From Mxb001 sp049431945 (GTDB lineage: Bacteria; Actinomycetota; Actinomycetes; S36-B12), in assembly GCA_049431945.1 (NCBI GenBank), contig JBMTDJ010000071.1, positions 1-10,378 on the forward strand: a stretch of DNA of 10,378 nucleotides. Direction: 5' to 3'. A model generated the notes under the pieces. It was given only the letters and a program-made list of their open reading frames with translations, searched no databases and was not told where the DNA came from. The position numbers were made by a program, and so were the translations under genes. This document shows positions 1-6,331 of this stretch, piece after piece; position 1 is the first letter of the stretch; each line of letters begins with the position of its first letter.

Positions 1-1
1 G

Positions 2-19
2 CGCGCCGCAACCATCTGA
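2..19 (+). CDS. Possible 3' end of a plus-strand gene, perhaps rpsT (ribosomal protein S20)
   Basis: The frame starting at base 2 reads R-A-A-T-I and ends at TGA (17-19), 13 bases before a perfect palindrome that looks like a terminator. In many actinobacteria rpsT lies beside holA and is transcribed toward it, and S20 commonly ends in a short basic/alanine-rich tail, so position and ending both fit. Five codons cannot identify a protein, and other frames are open too. This is a positional inference only; the preceding sequence would settle it. Confidence 0.3.
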   Translation, partial: RAATI

Positions 20-32
20 CACAGACTCTGCA

Positions 33-64
33 CGAAGGCCCGACCCCATGGGGTCGGGCCTTCG
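33..64. terminator. Perfect 16-bp palindrome, probable bidirectional terminator
   Basis: Bases 33-48 are the exact reverse complement of 49-64, with no spacer and a CCATGG centre, so the RNA would form a long GC-rich hairpin with a minimal loop. It lies just after the possible plus-strand stop at 17-19 and about 80 bases past the holA stop on the other strand, so it could end transcription from both sides. Neither side has a run of T, which is common for actinobacterial terminators. The terminator role is inferred from structure and position. Confidence 0.75.
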
Positions 65-144
65 TCATAGATGGATGAAGGTCAGCCGGATGCGTTGACG
101 TCTCGGGTCATCGGCCGGAGCCGGACGTCATTCAGCGGTTGACG

Positions 145-1158
145 TCACTCAGTAGTTGATCGTGAGGCAGTGCGGACGACGTAGACCTCCACGTCGTGCA
201 GCTTTTGGTCCACGTCGAGCGACTCGCCTTCGCGCAGGCCGCCCTTGACGGCGACGTCGAGATCGGCCAGCTTCACTGCCGCCGCGGCCAGGCGATCTGC
301 TCGCCAGCGCTTGGCGCGGTTCCTGGCATTGCGCAATTGCCAGTCGAACCTGATACCCGTCTCCTGCATCGCCTCGGCCTCGCCCATCGTGGGCGGGAGC
401 CCCTGGACGCGCACCAGGGCACGCAGGCCGGATCCCAGCATGGCTGTGACGGACGGGCCCACGCCGGCGCGTCCCTGGGACTCGGCCATCCAACGCAGAT
501 CGCGCAGGGCATCCACGGGACGGCGATCCCACACCGCATCCGACACGCGATAGCCCTGGACGTCGGCTACCCCCACGAAGTAGCGGGCGACGGCCTCCTC
601 ATCGATAGGACCGGACTCCACGTCGCTGCACAACTGCACGACCGCTCCGAGAAGCAGACCGAGGTCGTGGCCGATGGCTTCGTAGAGGGCGTGGATGGCG
701 CCCGACGTGGCCTTGCGCCCGCGTCGGCGCACCTGGTCGGCGAGGAAGTCCTCGGTCTGTCGGCCCTTCTTGATGGCGGCGCACGAAATCTCCTGAGCGC
801 CAGCCTGACGTAGGCCCGTGAGGTACTTCTTGCCCTTGACCCCGCCCGGATGCACCACGACGAGCCAGACGGCATGCGGCGGGTCGGCGATCGCCGACTC
901 GATGACACGCCAGATCGCGTCGTCGATCTGATCCGCCTCCGTGAGCAGGACGAGCGCAGGCTCGTCGAACAGCGTCGGTCCGAGGGCTTCAGCCAGTGCG
1001 CCGGCGGCGTCCTCGTCGACTGCCGAGACGACGCGCCGGTCCGGCTCGGCGCCAAGGCGATCACGGGCCTCATGGCGGGTCTGCTCCAGTGCCTGCCGGA
1101 CGAGCACGTCCTCGGATCCGACGACGAGGGTGATCGGCAGGCTCACGCGCGCAAGCAT
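145..1158 (-). CDS. holA: DNA polymerase III subunit delta (clamp loader)
   Basis: This 337-residue protein matches the delta subunit in length and layout. Delta belongs to the clamp loader: it binds the beta sliding clamp and helps open it so the clamp can be placed on primed DNA at the fork. The N-terminal part (about 8-135) is the degenerate AAA+-like region, opening with LPITLVVGSEDVL and carrying an acidic LLTEADQID stretch near 71-79. A GGVKGKK segment lies at 105-111. Residues 140-330 are the helical lid and collar, including HDLGLLLGAVVQL (164-176) and basic RNARNRAKRWR (276-286). No Walker A is visible, as expected for delta. The ATG is preceded by GGAGG with a 7-base spacer, the clearest ribosome binding site in the window. 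The gene begins 23 bp after comEC, so it is probably the last gene of the comEA-comEC transcript, an arrangement common in actinobacteria. Confidence 0.95.
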   Translation of the reverse strand: MLARVSLPITLVVGSEDVLVRQALEQTRHEARDRLGAEPDRRVVSAVDEDAAGALAEALGPTLFDEPALVLLTEADQIDDAIWRVIESAIADPPHAVWLVVVHPGGVKGKKYLTGLRQAGAQEISCAAIKKGRQTEDFLADQVRRRGRKATSGAIHALYEAIGHDLGLLLGAVVQLCSDVESGPIDEEAVARYFVGVADVQGYRVSDAVWDRRPVDALRDLRWMAESQGRAGVGPSVTAMLGSGLRALVRVQGLPPTMGEAEAMQETGIRFDWQLRNARNRAKRWRADRLAAAAVKLADLDVAVKGGLREGESLDVDQKLHDVEVYVVRTASRSTTE

Positions 1159-1165
1159 GCCACGA

Positions 1166-1170
1166 CCTCC
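1166..1170 (-). promoter_or_regulatory. Ribosome binding site of holA
   Basis: The minus strand reads GGAGG seven bases before the holA ATG, inside the 23-bp comEC-holA gap. It fixes the start codon and stands out because the other minus-strand starts here show little or no Shine-Dalgarno sequence. It suggests holA is translated by independent ribosome entry rather than by coupling to comEC. Confidence 0.8.
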
Positions 1171-1181
1171 GAACGTCGCGG

Positions 1182-3476
1182 TCAGCCTGTGCGGCGGGTC
1201 ATGACACCCAGCGGCTCGGCGAGGATGGCCACGTCACCCGCCTCATCGGTGCGCCCGACAATCGCTCCAGCGCCTCGCCACGCCGCGACGGTCTCCGGCG
1301 CCGGATGGCCGTATCGATTGCCCGCGCCCACGCTGATGATCGCCACTCGCCCTGACGTCCATGCCGCGAGTGCCGGGTCCTGGTAGCGGCTCCCGTGGTG
1401 GGCGACCTTGACGACGTCAACACCCGGCCCGGCCTGCGACGTCCGCAAGGCCACCTGCGCGGAGACCTCCACATCGCCGAGAAGCAGTAGGCGTACGCCG
1501 CTCACTTCGGCAAGGAGGACCACACTCGCGTTGTTGGGGGCCGACTCGGGCCCGCGGATGATGCGCGCGGGCCACAGGACCGTGAGGGCCACTCCGCCCA
1601 CGTCGACGGTGTCCCCCACACGCGCTTCGGATGTGGGGGTGCCGGCCAGCCAGGCATCCACTTTGGCTGCCTGTTCGGCCGGTTCGCGCAGCGGCGAGAC
1701 GAGAGCGGCGTGGATGGGCCGTCCACCGAGGACCCCCGGGAGGCCATCGACGTGGTCCGCATGCGGATGGGTGAGCACCAGCAGGTCGACCTGGGCGATC
1801 CCCGCATCGTCAAGGCAGGTGTCGATCGCGGTCGGGTCCGGTCCTGCGTCGACGAGTACGACGCCCCCGGAATGACCACGTAGCAGCAGAGCGTCGCCCT
1901 GGCCGACGTCGCAGGCGATCGCAATCCACCCGGGCGGAGGCCAGCCGGCTCGATCAGGGATGCGCAGCGCCACGATCGCCACCGCCGCGAGCACCACCGT
2001 CGCCAGCACGAGCACCCTCGGTCGCCACGTGCGCTCGTGGCGGCCACGATGACGGCGAATGATGACGACGAACACGACACAGGCCGCGACCGCGAGGCTT
2101 GCGCCGAGCAGTCCACCCGGCCACGGCAGCGTTGCTGCCGGCCACGAGGCGGTCCACTCCGCGACCCAGGCGATCCAGGCTGCGAAGGGCTCGGCGAGCC
2201 TGGCGAGGAACTGCGCGGGCGTGGGGGCGACCGTGCCAACGACAGCGGCGAGCAAACCGAGGACCGTCACCGGTCCAACCGCCGGAGCGACGAGCACGTT
2301 GGCGGGAACGGCGACCAGGCTCAGCCCGTCCCCGAAGGCCGCGATCAGCGGCAAGGTGGCGATCTGGGCGCCGACGGTGAGCGCCAGCGCACTCACCAGG
2401 GCGCGTGCCGCCCTGCCGCCACTACTCCACCGCGCGACGATCGGTGCGGCGAGGAAGACGAGGCCTCCAGTAGCGGCCACCGACAGGGCGAATCCCCATG
2501 ACGCGGCGAGGGCCGGGGAGAGCACGAGAAGGACGACAGCCGCGAAGGCGAGGGCATGCAAGCCGGTACGCCGTGAGCCGGTCACGATGGAGAGGAGCGC
2601 GACGACGGCCATCACCGATGCGCGCAGCACGCTGGGCTGCGGACCCACGATGACAACGAAGGCACCCAGGGCCACTCCCGCGAGTGCGACGCGCGCGTAC
2701 AAGCCGAGGCCGAGGAACGTGGCCACGAGCAGGACGGCCCCTACGACGATCGACGTATTGCCGCCGCTCACGGCCGTGAGGTGCGACAGACCCGCGACGC
2801 GCATGTGCTCCCGGAGTTCTTCCGGCTGGGCGGTCTCGTCGCCGACGGCCAGCCCCTCGACAAGCGCTGCAGCCCGTGGAGGGGCGCCCGCAAGGGACGA
2901 GCGCAGTGAGCCGCGGACGGCATTGGCCATGGCGCCCAAGGGCCCGGGCGGCGCCACGACCGTCACCGTGTCGACCGTCACCAAGGTCGCAAAGCCGCGC
3001 AGCGGGTCGCCCTCACCGAGAGTCCCCGTGACCTGGACGCTCGCCCCGATAGGCGGGGTGAGCTCCGGGCTCGTGCGCAGCACGATGGGAGCGCCAACCT
3101 CGACGTCAGCGGACAGCACACGGTGCAGGTGTGCCCGGGTGTCGATCAACGGCTCGCCCCTGGCCGTCCGCAGTCGGTAGTCGCCCACAACGCTGGCCTC
3201 GAGGGTCACCCGGGCGCCGGGCGATTGCAGGACTTCCACGCTGACGGCAGCGACGTACGACGACGTTGATGCGAGCACGGCGGCCACGATCATGAGGACC
3301 GAGGTCGCCAGCCAACGGCGTAGGAAGGCGCATCCCGCAGCCGCGGCGAGCGAGGCCATCGCGGCGACGATGTCAACGTGACCGACGAGGACCGGGTCGA
3401 CGCCTTGGGCGACAGCCAGGATGCTGAGGAGCGCGAGCACCCACCCCGTGAGCGCCCCGGGGGCGAGGCTGTTCAC
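1182..3476 (-). CDS. comEC: ComEC/Rec2 DNA-uptake channel with C-terminal metallo-beta-lactamase domain
   Basis: This 764-residue protein is a full-length ComEC, the membrane channel that carries one strand of incoming DNA across the cytoplasmic membrane. About three N-terminal hydrophobic segments (10-78) are followed by a soluble region (85-175, DUF4131/OB-like). The competence domain (about 203-475) has many membrane helices and the family motif SHLTAVSGGN (231-240); another helix lies at 488-505. The C-terminal metallo-beta-lactamase-like domain (515-764) keeps its metal ligands: HPHADH (570-575), LLGD with D668, VAHHGS (691-696) and GHP with H724. In related proteins this domain is proposed to degrade the non-transported strand. 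The GTG start overlaps the comEA stop as GTGA (3473-3476) with no strong ribosome binding site, so translation is probably coupled. Domains and motifs look intact, arguing against a decayed gene. Activity in natural transformation is inferred from the family. Confidence 0.95.
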   Translation of the reverse strand: MNSLAPGALTGWVLALLSILAVAQGVDPVLVGHVDIVAAMASLAAAAGCAFLRRWLATSVLMIVAAVLASTSSYVAAVSVEVLQSPGARVTLEASVVGDYRLRTARGEPLIDTRAHLHRVLSADVEVGAPIVLRTSPELTPPIGASVQVTGTLGEGDPLRGFATLVTVDTVTVVAPPGPLGAMANAVRGSLRSSLAGAPPRAAALVEGLAVGDETAQPEELREHMRVAGLSHLTAVSGGNTSIVVGAVLLVATFLGLGLYARVALAGVALGAFVVIVGPQPSVLRASVMAVVALLSIVTGSRRTGLHALAFAAVVLLVLSPALAASWGFALSVAATGGLVFLAAPIVARWSSGGRAARALVSALALTVGAQIATLPLIAAFGDGLSLVAVPANVLVAPAVGPVTVLGLLAAVVGTVAPTPAQFLARLAEPFAAWIAWVAEWTASWPAATLPWPGGLLGASLAVAACVVFVVIIRRHRGRHERTWRPRVLVLATVVLAAVAIVALRIPDRAGWPPPGWIAIACDVGQGDALLLRGHSGGVVLVDAGPDPTAIDTCLDDAGIAQVDLLVLTHPHADHVDGLPGVLGGRPIHAALVSPLREPAEQAAKVDAWLAGTPTSEARVGDTVDVGGVALTVLWPARIIRGPESAPNNASVVLLAEVSGVRLLLLGDVEVSAQVALRTSQAGPGVDVVKVAHHGSRYQDPALAAWTSGRVAIISVGAGNRYGHPAPETVAAWRGAGAIVGRTDEAGDVAILAEPLGVMTRRTG

Positions 3477-4069
3477 CCGACGCGGATCAGCGGTCGGATC
3501 TGAGCCAGGAGCGCATCACCGATGCCACTTACTTCGCCGAGGATCTCGACATCGCTGAAGGGGCCATTGTCAGTCCGCCACTGAACGATGCGACCGGCGA
3601 GGACCGGGCCGATCCCCGGAAGTGCTTCGAGTTCAGCGGCACTGGCGGCGTTGATATCGACCAGCGGCAGCGAACTGACGGCACCCGGTGCGGTCTTGTC
3701 GATCGGGGCTGGCTGCATCCCTGTGTCGCGGATGCCTACCGCGACCTGCTCGCCATCGACGAGCAGGCGGGCCAGATTGAGTGCGCCGGTCGAGACGCCA
3801 GGCCGCAGTCCCCCGGCCGCCTCGATCGCGTCGATGACGCGTGAGCCGACAGGCAGCGAGATCACGCCAGGCTGCCTGACCCTGCCGCGCACGTGGACCG
3901 TCACCTCAGGGGCGGGCGTGGGCATCGCACTCGACACCAGGGTCGGGGACACCTCCGGCAGTGAGACCAGTGGCCTAGCTCGGCCCTGCCACCACCAGTA
4001 GGCGACAACGAGGAGGAGCGCACCCAGCAGCACGGCAAGGGCGCGCAGCGCGCGCGGACTCCAGGTCAC
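3473..4069 (-). CDS. comEA: ComEA competence DNA-binding protein (SLBB plus helix-hairpin-helix)
   Basis: This 198-residue protein has the usual ComEA layout. A short N-terminus leads into one membrane helix (about 8-26, ending YWWW), then a proline-rich linker (33-54), an SLBB-type domain (55-112, VTVHVRGRVRQPGVISLP) and a C-terminal helix-hairpin-helix pair (136-198). The hairpins are marked by LVDINAASAAELEALPGIGP (136-155) and SGIGDALL (181-188). ComEA is a membrane-anchored receptor outside the cytoplasm that binds double-stranded DNA and hands it to ComEC. The GTG start has no Shine-Dalgarno sequence but lies exactly six bases after a TAGCGT hexamer, which suggests a leaderless mRNA starting at the GTG. 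Its TGA overlaps the comEC GTG by four bases, so the two are translationally coupled. Similar SLBB-HhH proteins can have other roles, but the comEC neighbour makes the assignment firm. Confidence 0.94.
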   Translation of the reverse strand: MTWSPRALRALAVLLGALLLVVAYWWWQGRARPLVSLPEVSPTLVSSAMPTPAPEVTVHVRGRVRQPGVISLPVGSRVIDAIEAAGGLRPGVSTGALNLARLLVDGEQVAVGIRDTGMQPAPIDKTAPGAVSSLPLVDINAASAAELEALPGIGPVLAGRIVQWRTDNGPFSDVEILGEVSGIGDALLAQIRPLIRVG

Positions 4070-4075
4070 CCCGGG

Positions 4076-4081
4076 ACGCTA
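4076..4081 (-). promoter_or_regulatory. Putative -10 element for a leaderless comEA-comEC-holA transcript
   Basis: On the minus strand TAGCGT fits the actinobacterial TANNNT -10 consensus and is followed by exactly six bases (CCCGGG) and the comEA GTG. That places the expected transcription start on the first base of the start codon. No Shine-Dalgarno sequence is visible. The -35 region at 17-bp spacing (CGTCGA) is a poor match to TTGACA. A second copy of GACGCTA (plus-strand reading) lies 26 bp upstream at 4101-4107, so the upstream TAGCGT could be an alternative -10. This is inference from sequence. Confidence 0.4.
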
Positions 4082-4139
4082 GGAGTGAGGGCAGGCGCTC
4101 GACGCTACGTCGCGAGGGTCGGTGGACAGCGGGGCATGC

Positions 4140-4159
4140 GCGGGCCTGTGGATGCCCGC
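4140..4159 (-). terminator. Weak hairpin just after degV
   Basis: GCGGGC (4140-4145) pairs with GCCCGC (4154-4159) across an 8-base loop, starting within about 10 bases of the degV stop on the minus strand. There is no T-run and the stem is only 6 bp. It could be a weak terminator or attenuator between degV and comEA, or chance in GC-rich sequence. The rest of this 98-bp gap holds only the putative comEA promoter. Confidence 0.25.
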
Positions 4160-4167
4160 CCGCGCCG

Positions 4168-5013
4168 TCAGTCCACGAGCGGTGACACCACGGAGGCGAC
4201 GATGCCCGGGCCCGTGTGGGCGCCGACGACGGCACCGAGGGGGCAGACGACGATCTGAGTGTGCGGCAGGCATTCGGCGAGGGTGGCCGCCAGAGCATCT
4301 GCCCGATCCGCGGCGTCGAGGTGCTGGACGGCGATCTCGACACTGCGACCGAGAGTGGCGGCCAGCGTGAGCTCGGTGAGGCGTGCGATCGCCTTGGCCG
4401 ACGTGCGCACGCGCTCGAGAGGCATGACCTCGCCGTCGAGGATCTGCAGGATCGGCTTCACCTGCAGGGCCTGACCCATGGCGGCACGTGCCGCTCCGAT
4501 CCGCCCGCCACGACGTAGGTACTCGAGCGTGTCGACGTAGAACAGCGATGTCGACGCGCGTGCTCGCCGTTCGATGACAGAGGCGACCTCTCCTGCCGAC
4601 GCACCGTCGGCGGCGAGCCGGGCACCCGCGAGCACCGCGAAGCCGAGCCCCATCCCGACAGTGCGGCTGTCGACGAGGTGCACCGGGATCTCCACCTCCT
4701 TGGCTGCGAGCTCGGCGGACTCGTAGGTCGCGGACATGCGCGATGACAGGGTCGCGCACACGACCGCCTGGGCCCCGCCCTCTGCCGCCTCGACGAACGC
4801 CTGACGAAACCTCTCGGGGGAGGGACGACTCGTGGTCACCGGCTGCCACGCCCGCAGCGCTTCGGCGACGTGGGCCGGGCTCGCCTCAGGATCGGTCTCG
4901 TCGTACGCCCTGCCGCCGATGACGACCTGCACCGGCACGACCTCGATGGAGGTGCCCGTGAGGACGTCGGCCGGCAGATAGGCGGTCGAGTCGGTGACGA
5001 CGGTGACGGACAT
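4168..5013 (-). CDS. degV: DegV family fatty-acid-binding protein
   Basis: This 281-residue protein is a typical full-length DegV (EDD-fold) protein. Family marks run along its length: VTDSTAYLP (6-14), TTSRPSPERF (60-69), LSSRMSATYESA (89-100), VDSRTVGMGLGF (114-125), YVDTLEYLRRGGRIG (159-173), QVKPILQILDGEV (184-196) and GAVVGAHTGPG (260-270). DegV proteins bind a single fatty acid; in Firmicutes relatives (FakB) they present it to the kinase FakA to make acyl phosphate for phospholipid synthesis. No fakA-like gene is in this window, so the partner is unknown. The ATG lies exactly six bases after TAGCCT with no Shine-Dalgarno sequence, suggesting a leaderless transcript. A 98-bp gap separates it from comEA and a hairpin-containing gap separates it from the upstream glycosylase gene, so it may be transcribed alone. 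Its place beside comEA is familiar in actinobacteria; a role in competence is not shown. Confidence 0.93.
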   Translation of the reverse strand: MSVTVVTDSTAYLPADVLTGTSIEVVPVQVVIGGRAYDETDPEASPAHVAEALRAWQPVTTSRPSPERFRQAFVEAAEGGAQAVVCATLSSRMSATYESAELAAKEVEIPVHLVDSRTVGMGLGFAVLAGARLAADGASAGEVASVIERRARASTSLFYVDTLEYLRRGGRIGAARAAMGQALQVKPILQILDGEVMPLERVRTSAKAIARLTELTLAATLGRSVEIAVQHLDAADRADALAATLAECLPHTQIVVCPLGAVVGAHTGPGIVASVVSPLVD

Positions 5014-5019
5014 CTGTCC

Positions 5020-5025
5020 AGGCTA
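5020..5025 (-). promoter_or_regulatory. Putative -10 element for a leaderless degV transcript
   Basis: The minus strand reads TAGCCT, then six bases (GGACAG), then the degV ATG. TAGCCT matches TANNNT, and the six-base spacing puts the transcription start on the A of the ATG. There is no Shine-Dalgarno sequence. At 17-bp spacing the -35 region is TTCGCG, matching only the first two bases of TTGACA. The same exact geometry occurs at comEA, which strengthens both calls. Confidence 0.45.
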
Positions 5026-5039
5026 GTGGGTACCCCACT
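5025..5039. promoter_or_regulatory. Inverted repeat AGTGGG-TAC-CCCACT, candidate operator of degV
   Basis: Six-base arms (5025-5030 and 5034-5039) are separated by TAC. The repeat abuts the putative degV -10 and fills most of the -35/-10 spacer, where a bound repressor would block RNA polymerase. As RNA on the minus strand it would lie upstream of the predicted start site, so a DNA-level role fits better than an RNA hairpin. No regulator gene is nearby and I do not recognise the motif. Confidence 0.35.
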
Positions 5040-5044
5040 CCTCG

Positions 5045-5103
5045 CGAATGGGCAGTTGGCTGCTGTCGGGCTAGGGGGGAGCCCGGTGACAACTGCCCAC
5101 TCG
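5045..5103 (-). terminator. Nested inverted repeat after the glycosylase gene
   Basis: The outer arms, 5045-5058 and 5090-5103, pair over 14 positions with one mismatch (10 consecutive pairs, TGGGCAGTTG with CAACTGCCCA). Inside them CGGGCT (5067-5072) pairs with AGCCCG (5080-5085) around a 7-base loop. On the minus strand the structure begins 7 bases after the glycosylase TAG, where a terminator for the leuS transcript would be expected. No T-run follows. The two-layer architecture is more elaborate than a simple terminator and could also be a processed RNA end or a regulatory element. Confidence 0.6.
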
Positions 5104-5110
5104 GCACGCA

Positions 5111-6331
5111 CTACACGGCGGAGCGCATCGCCCCCGCGGCAGTCGCGGGAACGACCTCGTCGATGCGCACACCTTCGGCACCCACCCAGGTGGCGGCCTC
5201 GCGCAGTGCCTTCGCCGCACCCTCAATCGATCCGCGCACGGGGGTCCCTGCTCCGGTGGTCTCGAGTGTGACCTTCTTCGCGACGAGGACGCCCTTCTCT
5301 CGGCCGGGATCCACGCGCGCGACGAGCCGTCCACCGTGGAGCACGGGCATGGCGAAGTAGCCGTGGACCCGCTTCGGGGCCGGCGTGTAAGCCTCGATGC
5401 GGTGAGGCATGTCGAAGATCCGCTCCATGCGGTCGCGGTTCCAGATGAGTGAGTCGAAGGGCGAGAGCAGGGTCGTGCGCGAGCGCGCACCCGATGACGA
5501 ACCCAGCCAGTCCAGAGCCTGCGGTGACGCCCAGGTCCGCTGGCCCCAGCCCACAACCGTGACCTCGACCAGATCCGTGTCGCCGATGTGGCCGAGCGCC
5601 TGGGTAGCCGTGAGTCGATGGATGTCGGCGATGTCCGCGGCCGTGCCGACACCGACCGAGTGTCCGCCGAGTTCGACAAGTCGGCGCAGGCACTCGGCGT
5701 CCGAGGGTCCGTGGATGCCATCGTCATCGGCCCAGTCCCGCTGTTCGCGCAGGTCGACGGGTACGACGCGCTCCGGCAGGTCGTAGACCCGCCGCCACCC
5801 GGTGCGCTGGCTCACGATGACCTCGCCGATATCGAGCAGCCACTCGATCCCGATCTTGGCCTCCGACCAGTCCCACCACTCCCCGCTCTTCTTCGCGCCG
5901 CCCAGGTCACGGGTCGTCAGCGGCCCCTCGGCGCGCAGGCGCTTCACGATGCCCGTGAGCGCCTTGGTCGGCACACCGTGCCAGCGCTGGCCTTTGCGCG
6001 CGTAGTGGCGCCGCCGGAAGGCGAACCACGGCCATTCCGACATCGGCAGGATGCACGCCGCGTGGGACCAGTACTCGAACGCACTGTCACCGTTCCAGTA
6101 CGCCGACTCGACGGCCGTGCGCCCGATCGCACCGAGCCGCGCATAGGCGACGAGCTCATGCGAGCGCGCGAGCACGGAGATGGTGTCGAGCTGCACGGCG
6201 CCCAGGTGCTCAAGCATTGATGAGACCGCCTGCTCGCGCGCAGCCTCGCTCCGCGGTGACTTCGGCGCCCCCAGCAATCCCTGCGACCACAGCGTGGCCC
6301 GCCTCGCTTCGTCCGCCGACAGCTCGATCAC
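5111..6331 (-). CDS. YcaQ/AlkZ-family winged-helix DNA glycosylase (HTH_42)
   Basis: This 406-residue protein belongs to the winged-helix family of E. coli YcaQ and Streptomyces AlkZ, monofunctional DNA glycosylases that remove bulky alkylated bases and unhook certain interstrand crosslinks. The family core is clear: LGAVQLDTISVLARSHELVA (43-62), aromatic-rich SAFEYWSHAACILPMSEWPW (83-102), LLSPFDSLIWNRDRMERIFD (288-307) and HGYFAMPVLHGGRLVARVD (323-341). The catalytic Q-x-Q/Q-x-D motif is Q47-L48-D49. To my recollection the Q-x-D form marks the YcaQ-like branch and Q-x-Q the AlkZ antibiotic self-resistance branch, so this is more likely general repair than toxin immunity. It starts at a GTG sharing GTGA (6328-6331) with the acetyltransferase stop and has no clear ribosome binding site, so it should be co-translated. 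A nested hairpin follows its stop. Substrate is unknown; no biosynthetic cluster is visible here. Confidence 0.85.
   Translation of the reverse strand: MIELSADEARRATLWSQGLLGAPKSPRSEAAREQAVSSMLEHLGAVQLDTISVLARSHELVAYARLGAIGRTAVESAYWNGDSAFEYWSHAACILPMSEWPWFAFRRRHYARKGQRWHGVPTKALTGIVKRLRAEGPLTTRDLGGAKKSGEWWDWSEAKIGIEWLLDIGEVIVSQRTGWRRVYDLPERVVPVDLREQRDWADDDGIHGPSDAECLRRLVELGGHSVGVGTAADIADIHRLTATQALGHIGDTDLVEVTVVGWGQRTWASPQALDWLGSSSGARSRTTLLSPFDSLIWNRDRMERIFDMPHRIEAYTPAPKRVHGYFAMPVLHGGRLVARVDPGREKGVLVAKKVTLETTGAGTPVRGSIEGAAKALREAATWVGAEGVRIDEVVPATAAGAMRSAV

Noticed and set aside
2059..3180. A 373-codon plus-strand frame opposite comEC.
   Set aside because: It is rich in Ala, Thr, Arg and Ser with no domain signature, the usual shadow of a GC-rich gene on the other strand.
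4146..4153. CTGTGGAT, resembling part of a DnaA box.
   Set aside because: It is a single imperfect match in a GC-rich gap, with no cluster and no AT-rich region, so not an origin.
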